NCBI RefSeq assembly: GCF_901709675.1 | Contig: NC_051100.1 | Location: forward strand, 12,258,286 to 12,322,285 | Reading direction: 5' to 3' | Source: Syngnathus acus | Taxonomy: Eukaryota; Chordata; Actinopteri; Syngnathiformes; Syngnathidae | Length of the DNA: 64,000 nt | Shown: positions 31,388-40,447 of the stretch, in pieces | Layout of the letters: every line of letters begins with the position of its first letter | Position numbering within the stretch: position 1 is the first letter of the stretch | Notes under the pieces: model-generated | Told to the model about the DNA's origin: nothing | The model's input: only the letters and a program-made list of their open reading frames with translations | Databases searched by the model: none | Program-made: the position numbers and the translations under genes

Positions 31388-34300
31388 CTGCACGCACACG
31401 CAATCGTAGTGCCATCAGCGCACATGCGTGAAAAGATAAGGACCGGCTAAAAAAAAAAAAGCGTTTGCGTGGCACTCACACTGCCAGCTGACATGAAGAA
31501 CAAGAGTTTGGAATCGGTCCGTTCCACCTGCTGCTTGGCTTCCACCTGCGGCTCGGCTTGACTGGCAAGCGGGTAATGCGCTTTGGGGATTTTGCAAACG
31601 AAGCGATTGAGCTGCGCGCAGGACATTCGCTTCCATCGTCCCGTCTGAAAAGACAAAGGGGGGCCTGTGGTTTACTGGGCCGCGCAGGCGTGCGCGCAAA
31701 TACTCATCGCTCCTGCGCGCACCTGGTAGGCCACCGCCACGCATTTCTCGTCCTCGTTGAGCCGGTTGTCGGGCTCCCCGGCGCCCCAGAAGGTCAAAGT
31801 CACAGGCTTGTGGTCCGACCACACAAACATGCCGGGAACGGCCAGGTCGTTGAGTCCGGTCCACGTGTCGCCGGCGTCTGCAGAGGACAGGCGGGACGTC
31901 AGATCTCTGGAAGCGGCGTCAGAGAGCATGGCTCGGTCTGCGCACCAAAGTACAAGGCCGTTCTCAGCCACTCCTGCTCCACCTGGGAGCCGATGGACAC
32001 AAGTTGGGTGCCAACACTCCCGCAGGCGTGTTGAGCGTCAGCCCAGGTCTTTTTGTCGTCAAAAGCTTTGTAGCAAGAGCCCGCAAACTGGTCCCAGTCA
32101 GGTCCCGGGCATCTCGTCTCTGCCCATGAGATGAAGTGCGGTGTCATCCTAAATTGACGCGACAGCGCTCCGTAAACTCACCTCCGTCGGCAAAGGTGAA
32201 AGCCAAAGCCCCCATTTGGTCGGATCTGCGGAGATTCGAGCGGTCGTTAGCTGGCTTCCGTCATCGGATCGAGCGGTGAAAACGGGCCACTCACTGTTTG
32301 GAGAAGATTTCGTTTTGGATGGAGTCGGTGAAGACATTCTGCGGCGGCGCTCTCAGCAAGGTGCACTCTCCTCCCGTCTTGTCACGAATGACGCCGGCGT
32401 GAACGGCGGCGGCGCAGATGTGAGAGTCCTGCGCTCACGGAAAGCAGGCGTCAGAGTCGTCGGAGACGAGAAGGGACGTGGCGCCACCGTACCGCTTTGT
32501 ACACCGACGTGCCGTAGACTTGGTGTTCCAACTTGGCGCAACCCGGCGGACACAAGACCCTGCGGACGACTGTTGTGAGATTTAAGGCGAAACCTCCGAC
32601 ACGCCGCGGCCACTCACGTTTTGGGATGGCCGTCGAAGCCGACGTCTGCGAGCCACTGGTCGCAGCTGATCATATCTGCGGAGGCAAGAGCGAGTCAGAG
32701 TCTGTTTTTGACGGAGGGCCGGCACAACGGCGCGCTCGCTCACTGCCAAGCTCGCATCCCAAGACGTCAAAGCGGATGCCGACGCTCCATCGGTGGTCCA
32801 GCGGGTAGATGCGCATGTACTGGGCCATCACGGGCACGGTCAGCATCTGAGTCCCGTCGGGAGCAAACTGGGAAGAAAGAGAGCAGCCACCGCATTTGCA
32901 TTTGTGGATGACAAAGGTGCAAATCCGGACGGCTCAGCGGCTGCTCACTCACTTGCTGGGGGTGCTTGGTGTAGGCCCGTCCGTCCACACTGTGGCGCAT
33001 CTCAAGTTTGGACCAGTACCCGTGGGAGGCCGATGGACACGGCTGGATGGCGAGGGCCGTCACCTGTTTGGTCTCACCGAAGTTCACCTCGATCCAGCTT
33101 ATGACAGCTGAGGAAGGGCCGCGATTGATTAGTCAGCGTACGAGTGCTGGCGACCGCCGAGTTTTCTACATACAATTTGCTGACGGTTTCCAGCAGCTTT
33201 CCCCGTTCAGGCGCGCTTTGTCCGCGGTGAAGCCCCTCGCAAAGGAGGAGGCTTTCAGCTTCAAGTTTGTCAGGCTGCCTTGCGTGTTGCCCAGACTTTG
33301 AAAACACTCTTTGGACAGCCAAAACAGTTAATTTTGTGCCCGACTGACTTACCTCATGCGTGGACGCTCGCAGCACCGTCTTGCGTGGTTTGTTGACACA
33401 ACAATTCATATGGCAAAGAGAGAAAAGGCCTACCGTCTGCTTCGCAGGTGTAGATCATCTGGAGGTATTTGGAGATGTTGGGGCAGCGGTCCTCCTTCAT
33501 GGGCTTGATGAGGCACTGGCGATAGTTGTCGCATTCTTTCTTGTAGTGAAGGAAGGCGCCTTCCAGCGAACATTTGCCTGCGAGCGAGCAGCCAGTTGCA
33601 CGTCAGCCTGGCGCTGCTGCACAAAACCAAAGGACGGATGGCCTCCTACCGTCTGATCCCATTTGGGTTGGGCAGACGTCACCGCTCCTCCGTCCGTAGA
33701 AGGCCGACTGGATGCGGATGACTTTGCCCTCGGGACAGGTGGCGCGGCCGTCCGCGTTCTTGCATACCTCGAGCTTGACGAAGCCTGCGAGGGCAGGGTC
33801 GCTCATTTCTGGCCGCTATCTTTGCAAGTGGCAATTTCTTACCAGCGTGAGGCAGCGGAGCTGGTTGCGCTGTCGCCGCTGCAAGACCAAAGCCAAAAGG
33901 TCAGCATGCCTTGAGATGGAGCGGGCTGTCCCGTCCCGTCCCGTCCTACCTCTTCTCTTGCAGATGTAGCCTCTCTTGTTCTCGCACATGTCAAATTTCC
34001 AGTAGCCGTTGTCAGTGAGGAAGGAAAGACAGTCTCCTTTAGATTTGCTGTCATGGTGACCTGCAAGGTGGCAACAGAGACTGAGCCCACCACGCCAAGC
34101 GCTCAATACGAGCGAGGCTCGAGACAAACCTGCGCTCGAGTGGACGTAGCTGAACGGGGAGCCGTCGGCCCAGCTGCTGCCGTCCTCGGCGAGGGAGGCT
34201 TTGGCGTCCAGCCACAGGGAGGGAGATGTCAGTAGAGCCTTGCTGTGACCTTTGGATCAAAGTTTGAACATGGAGCGAGAGTGGACAACATCGTACAGAA

Positions 34301-34630
34301 GCGCGCGCACGTTAGAAGGCAACTCGATGCCGCCGTTGACTCTGGGGCGCTGCGATGAGGCCCGCCAACATTGGCCAGGCCGTGTGGGCCCGTCGCGTGG
34401 GGGACACCTGCTCGGGACTGGAGAAAAATGCCACTCTGGTCCGTTTTGGGTGACGGTGAGCATCTGAACATGGCTAAAAGCTCCAAAAGGGTTAACCAGG
34501 AAATATTGAACCATTGGTGGATTTGGATTTTGGCTCAGGCGACGCCAGACACATGAACAAGCGTAAAGCGAAGACACAATAGAGGGGAGACCACATTAAG
34601 AGATACAATAGGCAGACACAAAGTGAGAAA

Positions 34631-34701
<71 letters not shown>

Positions 34702-37700
34702 CCGCCGGCCTACCGTGTACAAAAGCCTGCTCATGGGAGTCGGTGATGGCGAGCAGGTCAGCTCCGTAGAGCTTGCAGTCGTCGCGCGCCTCTTTCCAGG
34801 TTTTGCGGCCGCTTCCTCGCATCAGGTAGCAGAAGTCGTTGGCGGGGTTGTCCAGCCACTCCCAGCCGCATTTGTCACTCCAGCCTGCAAGCCACAAGTC
34901 GGGAGAATTGCCACACGAGACGACATGCGGCTCCTTAACGTCGAGACGCCCACCCACCTGGGAGCTGCTGAGGTCGAATGCGCCGGGCTACAAGGGTGCG
35001 AGAAGGAGCGCAAATGAGCACAAACTAAATGTGCCTGGTGGTGACGGTGCGTGACCTCCACACCTTTTTGACAGGTGAATACCAGTAGGGAATTGCATTG
35101 CTGGGTGTAGACCAGTCCAGTCTGTGACACTCTCCCACAATCATCTGAGTATGGATATCCCGGGTGCCACAGAGCTGGGTCCTGTGGACATTGGTGACAT
35201 GCGCTTAGGTTAGGCACTGCTACCTTCGCTCGTCAACATTTTTTCACAAGCTCGCAACATGGCTACTGTCTTGAACTTTTAAAATAAGCAGTTTCCTGGC
35301 CTGTCAAATGAAGACCTTTCCTCAGAATTGCATTTTTTATTTACTCTTTTTTGTCAATTCCAACATCTTTCTTCTGTCCTCATCATATTACATCTGGCTT
35401 ATTCGTTCATTTTTTTTTAATCAGACACATTGATGTTTTTGTCTTGAAATCTGCACTTTTGAATTCTTGTCAATGAAAACTTGCTTTTTTCTTCAACTGC
35501 CGTGATGGGCTACTTACCATAGCTGTTTTGTCACGCCACTCAAACATCTTGATGTTCTTCTTCAGTCCCACATGAAAGGTGTCTTCCATGTGAGCTTGCA
35601 GAAGAAGAACAAGTTAGTGCCACAAGCGCAGCCAAACTTGACAGAAGTTGCGTTGCGGTCATCGCCATTTTTTTTTTTTTGTGCTCACCGATCAACCAAT
35701 CGCCGTCTTCCCGTGAGTGGACACTTGCCAGGTGACCTCCCCATAGGACGCAGTCATCCTCGGCCCCCTGCCAAGTTTTCTTAGTGTTCTCAAAGCGATA
35801 GCAGAAATGGCCGCGGAGGAAGTCGCCAGGGTCACAGGCAGAAGCTGAAGGCCCAAAGTCAGATTGAGGGGAATCTTGTGGTGGGGCGGTGAAGGTGCAG
35901 AAAAAAGCATCTGTGTCACTCACTTTGCACCGGAGTGAGCGCCAAACCGGCGGTCTTGTTGCACGGTTGTCCCTCCTGGCAGCCTGTGGGAAGACAAAGT
36001 GACGGCGCTCCTCTCCTCAACACGAGGACGGACGACGTGCGGCTTACCGTCGGGGGAGCGTTTGCACATGTACGCCAGGGAGGACTCGCACGAGACCTTT
36101 CTCCACTTGCCAGGGTGGTAATCCTTATGAGCGTTTGGGAGGACGTACGCGCAGGACTCCAAATTGGTGCTGTCGTGTCGTGTACAGCCACCGACAAACA
36201 AAGCAAAGAACAAAGCCGTCAGCGTGGGCCTTTTCTTGTGCCGTGCGTTGTGCAGGACAGTCGCGCATTTTTATTACGTTTCACACGTCCCGCAAATTGA
36301 GGCGTTGTCCCGCATTGATATTGACAGTCAATTAAATTTGGCATTTATCAAATAGGGGGCAGGGCGTGCAATTCAAACAGGGACGCGGCGATGTGCGCCC
36401 ACAATGCAAATCAGGTTAGCTTCAGAACGCTAGGATGAGACAGAGACCTGGAGGACAGCACAACTACAACGGCCAAGAAGCGGAGATGCGGCTACAATGC
36501 AGACTGCGAAACTATCTAACCCTGGGTGAAACCAGTGAAAGGCGAGTCTGGTAAAGTTGTCTGAAGTGTGCTCGAGTCATTTTTACATCACTGACAGAGA
36601 GGTGAGTGAATATGACGTGAGACGACACGGCAGCTTGAGAGGCACCGTAAAATAGTATGAAAGCATCATGCTGACTGTTTTCTCACATGAGAACACTTGG
36701 GAGAGTTCCATTTAAATAAGATATTTAAGTTTTTGTTTGCAGGTTATTATGTCCTACTGAATCAACCAAATGGCAAAGCATAGTAATGTTTTATGCCAAG
36801 GGGCAGAATAGAAACGTTGATATTTTCAAAAGTTCTTTGAGACTACCTTGATGCATTGGTATCGCACATTGTCCCACACAAACGTAGCCTTTGTCCCCCA
36901 TCTGGTGAATTGGGATCTGGTCACCCTAGGCGCTCCACGATGCGAGTGTTACCTTGCGGCTTCTAGGCACTCCACGATGTGACTTTGTTACCTTGCGACT
37001 TTAACGGTTGCCCAGTTGCTGTGGTTCAGCAGCGTGTTGTCGGACCATTTCAGCTCCTTGCCTGACACTTGAGGACACAACTTGTGGTTGCATTCCTGCG
37101 GAGACCAATCCCGGTTGTCATCCTAGCACGCGTTCAGCGTCAACAGCCGCTCACGCTTAAACTCACCAGGTTGGAGAGTCCTATCCAGAACGAGCGGGCC
37201 CCCATTTTGCCCTTCACAAAGTCTTCCTCGGCTGAGGAGTTGAAGGAGACCAGGTCACCGCCCTCCAGGACGCAGTGGAAACGAGCCCCCAGCCAACCGT
37301 TGGGGTCCACCATCTTCTTGTAGCAGCTGGAGCTGAACGCCTCCCATCCGGGACCGCACGAAATGCCTGAGGACACGTTTGGCTGTTAGTCTGACACATC
37401 AGTGCAAGACGACGGCGCCCTCGCGTGGTCGCTCGGTAGTAACGCCTTACAAACGCAATACCTGGCAGTCACGCATTCCGTTGAGGGTGGCGCCAACTTG
37501 CTGGGGGTATTTTTGTTACAATTCTACACGCCAGTGACGTGCGGTGAGGGTTGGGGTTGGTGAGGCACTGACAGAGTCAGATTTACAAACGTACTGTATG
37601 ACGCTAAGGCACTGACTCCCAAGTCAGATTTACATGCATATATGGTTGTTATCCCATTCTTGATTAAATGTAATAACATTTTAAACACACCACTGTACAT

Positions 37701-38422
37701 TTAAACACACCACTGCAGTATTCTTACCTTTACTTGTAAATGAAGTCCATTCTCCTGTCCTTCTGGACGAAGATCTCGATGACAGGGAAAGCAATAAAGT
37801 CGATTTTTGGCAGCACAACCACAAAGCCAGTCTTTTTTAGAGTACCAATCCTTTTGAAACGAACGTGTTGTAGTCCGTCCCGGGAGGCCCGTAGTTTGAA
37901 TTAATCCTCGCAAATCTGGCGTTGGTCTTCCCTTACTTATGGTTTCTTGCTTTGACTGAAAGTCAAGTTTTGAAAAATTTCTTATTTTCGAGATTATATC
38001 CACCATTGTCAGGGAAAACAAAGCCAAATAGCAACGCGTTAGCACCGAATGTTGTTGGTTGTTTTTCTTCTTAATTTACTCTCGCATTTACTCGTGTCGT
38101 GAACTATTAGCCGGAGGCTCACTATCGCCCCATCTTCGCGGCAAAAGTACTGGCTGCCTCAAGGCTCGTATTTTCACCCGCTGACTGCAAGCAAGCACTC
38201 GCCGTTTGCACGCGGTGTACGGTTTGTACGGTGCGCGATGCTGGCTGCGTTGGGCGACTCTCCGAACACAACCACCCTCGGACGCCCGCTTTCAAATTTT
38301 ACTTTTTTTTCTTCATTAGCTAATTCTTTACCTTCACAAAACGTCGTCCTGGCGCCCAACGTCAGTGCGAATGCCACAAGTGCGGCGATGCTCATGATGT
38401 CCAGTCGAGCAGCCTGCGCCAT
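30773..38422 (-). CDS. Secreted multi-lectin protein: 3 CTLD - SUEL - F5/8C - LCCL - CTLD - galectin-like (27 exons)
   Basis: Exons in transcription order: 38332-38422, 37167-37366, 36992-37095, 36048-36169, 35924-35983, 35689-35844, 35518-35594, 35064-35181, 34714-34884, 34130-34249, 33950-34060, 33843-33878, 33650-33784, 33434-33577, 33174-33308, 32953-33107, 32744-32867, 32618-32675, 32493-32559, 32295-32428, 32182-32225, 31946-32119, 31723-31877, 31480-31644, 31299-31387, 31024-31189, 30773-30958. All junctions are GT/AG and phase-compatible; the total of 3,297 nt gives 1,098 residues plus TAG. Approximate domains: signal peptide 1-28, CTLD1 33-172, CTLD2 193-309, CTLD3 312-443, SUEL 456-545, F5/8C 549-685, LCCL 688-785, CTLD4 790-915, galectin-like 950-1098. 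No transmembrane segment or GPI signal is seen, so it should be secreted. Most domain borders fall at phase-1 introns, as expected for shuffled extracellular modules. The domains suggest glycan or matrix binding; ligand and pathway are unknown. The exon model is inferred from sequence without transcript support. Confidence 0.85.
31480..32119 (-). other. CTLD4 of the multi-lectin protein, with an EPD tripeptide
   Basis: Exons 31946-32119, 31723-31877 and the first part of 31480-31644. It has WDQFAGSCYKAF, TQLVSIGSQVEQEWL, DTWTGLNDL (WIGL equivalent), FWGAGEPDNRLNEDEKCV and the closing Cys pair in RMSC...RFVCK. Residues 880-882 are EPD, between the mannose-type EPN and galactose-type QPD. This is the only one of the four CTLDs with a near-canonical calcium-site loop, so the best candidate for sugar binding. 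The exon's second half is a polar linker leading to the galectin-like part. Confidence 0.82.
32182..32675 (-). other. LCCL domain of the multi-lectin protein
   Basis: Exons 32618-32675, 32493-32559, 32295-32428 and 32182-32225. The family signature is clear: CPPGC followed by QVYGTSVYKADSHICAAAVH and AGVI, then a conserved Cys (GGECTLL). LCCL modules occur in cochlin, vitrin, CRISPLD and DCBLD proteins. An F5/8C plus LCCL pair is known from DCBLD proteins, but there with a CUB domain and no C-type lectin domains. Confidence 0.88.
32744..33308 (-). other. F5/8 type C (discoidin) domain of the multi-lectin protein
   Basis: Exons 33174-33308, 32953-33107 and 32744-32867. The domain opens with ECFQSLGN, continues with LKASSFARGFTADKARLNG and SWIEVNFGETKQVTALAIQ, and ends MAQYMRIYPLDHR...RFDVLGCEL. 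The terminal Cys pair and the W-I-E-V-N-F-G strand are family hallmarks. Such domains bind phospholipid, glycans or matrix; the ligand here is unknown. Confidence 0.85.
33434..33784 (-). other. SUEL / rhamnose-binding (Gal_Lectin) domain of the multi-lectin protein
   Basis: Two phase-1 exons (33650-33784 and 33434-33577) encode about 93 residues. They show the family's cysteine pattern: LEVC near the start, ATCPEGKVIRIQSAFYGRR (the I-x-I-x-SA-x-YGR signature), DVCP, a Cys-rich middle, and a final YTC. This is the fold of sea-urchin egg lectin, fish rhamnose-binding lectins and latrophilins. A 36-bp linker exon precedes it at 33843-33878. Confidence 0.82.
33950..34884 (-). other. CTLD3 of the multi-lectin protein
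   Basis: Exons 34714-34884, 34130-34249 and 33950-34060. The first carries DFCYLMRGSGRKTWKEARDD and LLAITDSHEQAF; the second SLWLDAKASLAEDGSSWADG; the third the closing MCENKRGYICKRR. The middle exon uses the acceptor AAAG|GT at 34250, the only one I found that keeps phase 1 and the reading frame. A long (CA)n tract sits about 13 bp inside the intron after the first of these exons. No EPN or QPD motif is present. Confidence 0.78.
34634..34700. repeat. (CA)n microsatellite beside multi-lectin exon 9
   Basis: About 33 CA units. On the gene strand the (TG)n tract starts 13 bp after the donor of exon 34714-34884, a position where length variation can affect splicing. Confidence 0.95.
34958..34987 (-). 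other. Possible 30-bp cassette exon of the multi-lectin gene
   Basis: Flanked by CCTTGTAG on the acceptor side and GTGGGT on the donor side, phase 1 at both ends, so including it adds ten residues without a frame change. Left out of the main model because it has no domain signature. Confidence 0.25.
35064..35844 (-). other. CTLD2 of the multi-lectin protein
   Basis: Exons 35689-35844, 35518-35594 and 35064-35181. Visible landmarks are FLRGHFCYRFENTKKTWQGA near the start, HLASVHS, the FHVGLKK core (WIGL equivalent), FEWRD, and the closing C...FTCQK. No EPN or QPD motif is present. A possible 30-bp cassette exon (34958-34987, phase 1 on both sides) follows in the next intron; leaving it out keeps the frame. 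Confidence 0.8.
36048..37366 (-). other. CTLD1 (C-type lectin domain) of the multi-lectin protein
   Basis: Three exons (37167-37366, 36992-37095, 36048-36169) encode a long-form CTLD. It has the opening CGPGWEAFSSSCYK, a WIGL-type core (FWIGLSNL), the second-half W-D-N strand and the closing Cys pair in SC...YMCKR. The Ca2+-site EPN or QPD tripeptide is absent, so calcium-dependent sugar binding by this copy is doubtful. A short exon (35924-35983) with two Cys follows as linker to CTLD2. Confidence 0.8.
36170..36991. other. Intron inside CTLD1, no exon recognised
   Basis: About 0.8 kb. A small duplication (CACGATG...GTTACCTTGCG) appears at 36,936-36,957 and 36,973-36,996, overlapping the donor of exon 36992-37095. 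No further coding signal. Confidence 0.4.
37532..38180 (+). mobile_element. hAT-like fragment in intron 1 of the multi-lectin gene
   Basis: CAGTGACGTGCGGTGAGGGT is a typical left terminus of a fish hAT family, and the following sequence is non-coding. The right end is not clear. Repeated at 57,818-58,465. Confidence 0.45.
38332..38422 (-). CDS. Exon 1 of the multi-lectin gene: start codon and signal peptide
   Basis: The start is ATG at 38422-38420. A second in-frame ATG nine codons later (MSIAALVAFALTLGA...) begins the hydrophobic core directly and is an alternative start. The core (about residues 11-24) followed by a polar stretch and Cys looks like a secretory signal peptide. The donor GTAAAG lies at 38331, phase 1, and matches the phase-1 acceptor of the first CTLD exon at 37366. 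The exon and its upstream region recur at 58,617-58,707. Confidence 0.75.
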
Positions 38423-38424
38423 GC

Positions 38425-38660
38425 AAGCTGAAGTTGAAACAGAAGATAAATAGAAGCTGACGTTGAAGCAAAAGTGGTTTACGCAGAAGATGAAGCAGAA
38501 GCTGGAGTTGAAGCAAAAGCAGCTGAAGCCAAATTTGAAACAGGAGCTGAAGTACAGAAGCAGAGCAGAAGATGAAGCTGAAGCTAAAGCAGTTGAAGCT
38601 AAAGTTGAAGCAGGAGCTGAAGTACAGAAGCCGAAGCAGAGATCCGAAGCAGCGCCGGAA
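38425..38660. repeat. GAAGCT-type hexamer-rich low-complexity tract in the lectin 5' leader
   Basis: Degenerate repeats of GAAGCT, GAAGCA and GAAGTT on the plus strand, pyrimidine-rich on the mRNA strand, fill most of the interval between the predicted promoter and ATG. They create long open frames on both strands that I do not regard as genes. The tract recurs at 58,710-58,945. Confidence 0.7.
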
Positions 38661-38727
38661 TTCGGATCTCTGCAGCTGAGCCTGTGGAGAGGAAATGCGG
38701 GACAGGGGCACCTCAGCACGGGCCGGC

Positions 38728-38733
38728 TTATAA
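38728..38733 (-). promoter_or_regulatory. Candidate TATA box of the multi-lectin gene
   Basis: On the minus strand the sequence reads CCTTATAAGCC, about 310 bp upstream of the ATG. Transcription would start near 38,700. The same element occurs in the second copy near 59,013. It is supported only by the motif and its position. Confidence 0.4.
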
Positions 38734-38739
38734 GGCCGA

Positions 38740-39240
38740 GGAGGACAAGCCCACGCGTACAGGAACGCACCAGAGAGCAAAGGTGACGCTTGCATGTGCG
38801 CAACAGTTGCCGTCGCCCTTTCATACACACCGGGGCAAGCTGCGTTGCGGGGCGTTATGACGTTATTTGAAAGGCTCGCCAGAGGAGGGCTTCTCCTCCC
38901 TCGTCAGCTCGGCTTTGAGTCAAGGCGGCGTGCAGCAGGGGCTTATGACGGCATTTGAAAGCAGACGGCGAGCGAGCAAGCAATCTAAACACGTCGACGC
39001 AGCACACCTCACACTGAAAGCAAGGGTGCTGCTTCTGAGCAAACTTCCAGAGTCGGTCCAATGTTTTACCCGGCAGTTTTCGCACATGGATTTGATTTCA
39101 CCCTAATTAAAGCTTTTTCGTAAATTGTCATTGATATCGACACATGTGCCTGAAAAAATTGATTTGGCTGGATAGACGGATTTTATTTTTCTTGAGTCAA
39201 CCCTTGCCTTGTCAGGCGTAGACATCTATTAGACGTCTGG
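38740..39240. other. Region upstream of the multi-lectin promoter, no gene recognised
   Basis: Non-repetitive within the window apart from its direct copy at 59,025-59,525. No conserved regulatory motif could be assigned. Confidence 0.4.
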
Positions 39241-39249
39241 TCTATGATC

Positions 39250-39940
39250 ATATTTTGAAATTTTAAACTGTCAATCAGCTGTAAGTTGTATAAATAATGT
39301 ACAGAAGTTGTTTGGCTTTGTTTTTAACGACCATTGAGCCGTACATGTGAAGTGTGGTTATTTCTGTAAACTGATATAGACGTCTATAATAGGTCTATCT
39401 ATAGTCCTAGAATAGACAGCTATATTAGGTCTGTGTCGACCTTATTTGGACCTCTATATTAGGTTAATAGAATAACGACGAATTTAAATCCATCAAATAT
39501 GAGATATTAAACCCTAAACCAGCTGTAGGTTGTATGAATAATGTACAGAGGTTGCATTGCTTTGTTTTAAACAACCATTGATCCGTGTGAAGTGTGGTTA
39601 TTTCTAAATTAGGTCTATGTATGTGTAGACCTAAAATAGATGCCTATATTAAGTCTATGTGTGGACCATTTTTAGATGTCTATTTTAGGTCTATACATAG
39701 ACGTCTGTTTTAGGTCTATAGAATAACCTAAAATAGACGACAAGATTAATTCCATCAAATATGAAATATTAAACCCCAAACCATTCTGTAAGTTGTATAA
39801 ATAATGTAGAGAAGTTGTATTGCTCTGTTTTTAACAATCATTGAACCGTGTGAAGTGTGGTTATTTCGGTAACCTGATATTAGGGCTATGGAATAACCTA
39901 AAATAGACAACAAAATTAAATCCTTCAAATATGAATTATT
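39250..39940. repeat. Satellite of about 255-bp units rich in AGACGTCTA/AGGTCTATA palindromes
   Basis: Three units start near 39,270, 39,520 and 39,780 with CAGCTGTAAGTTGTATAAAT or close variants, then AATGTACAGAAGTTG, GTGAAGTGTGGTTATTTC and a run of TAGACGTCTA or AGGTCTATA motifs. A fourth unit lies at 41,745-41,875 beyond a MITE and LTR insertion. Copies: 59,535-60,224, 62,029-62,160, and inverted 55,613-55,750 and 57,560-57,656. Confidence 0.85.
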
Positions 39941-39941
39941 A

Positions 39942-40436
39942 CCGTTTTTTCCATGTATAATGCGCCCCCATGTATAATACGCACCCTAAAAATGGCATGT
40001 TGATGCTGGAAAAAAGCCTGTACCCATGTATAATACGCACCCAAATTTTGACTCCTACTTAAGTCTGTAAACGTAAAATTATTTCAGAAAAAAGATCATC
40101 TTTGGGAACAACCGGATGTTATTCTGCCGGTCAGTATCACTGCGCATGCGCTAGCAAACTCGATAGCGAAGAAATGTTTCGGATTTGTGTAGGGTACATT
40201 GTGACAGCAAACGAGCAGGTGATCGCGCAAGCGTCTGATACGAGAGCATTTTGTTCGTATGGAGCGTGTTTGAAGTGAACAGCAGAGAAGAAAGCGCATC
40301 TGTAATGGCGGCCTCCGTATCATATCCGGATAAAAAGAAAAAAAATTTTTTTTTTGTACCCATGTATAATGCGCACCCCAGATTTTAGGACAATAAATTA
40401 GTTAAATTTTGCGCATTATACATGGAAAAAAACGGT
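39942..40436. mobile_element. TA-flanked MITE (CCATGTATAATGCGC family), copy 1
   Basis: CCGTTTTTTCCATGTATAAT at the left and ATTATACATGGAAAAAAACGG at the right are terminal inverted repeats flanked by TA. Subterminal CCCATGTATAATACGCACC repeats occur inside. About 495 bp and non-coding. Duplicates lie at 57,062-57,556 (inverted) and 60,227-60,720. Confidence 0.85.
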
Positions 40437-40447
40437 AAACCCAAAAC

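Noticed and set aside
33360-33409. Possible short exon before the F5/8C domain
   Set aside because: No acceptor gives a compatible frame without a stop; the exon starting at 33308 joins the SUEL exon directly in phase.
34130-34249. Apparent one-base frameshift at the start of lectin exon 10
   Set aside because: Using the acceptor CACAG or CAAG gives the wrong phase and a premature stop, but the acceptor AAAG|GT at 34250 restores phase 1 and the full frame, so no frameshift is needed.
38463-38786. Plus-strand Lys/Glu-rich 107-codon open frame
   Set aside because: Translation of the GAAGCT-type repeat; no domain and no homologous pattern.
38174-38830. Minus-strand 218-codon open frame rich in Cys, Phe and Ser
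   Set aside because: It is mostly the hexamer repeat translated in another frame, and it overlaps the signal-peptide exon and the promoter.
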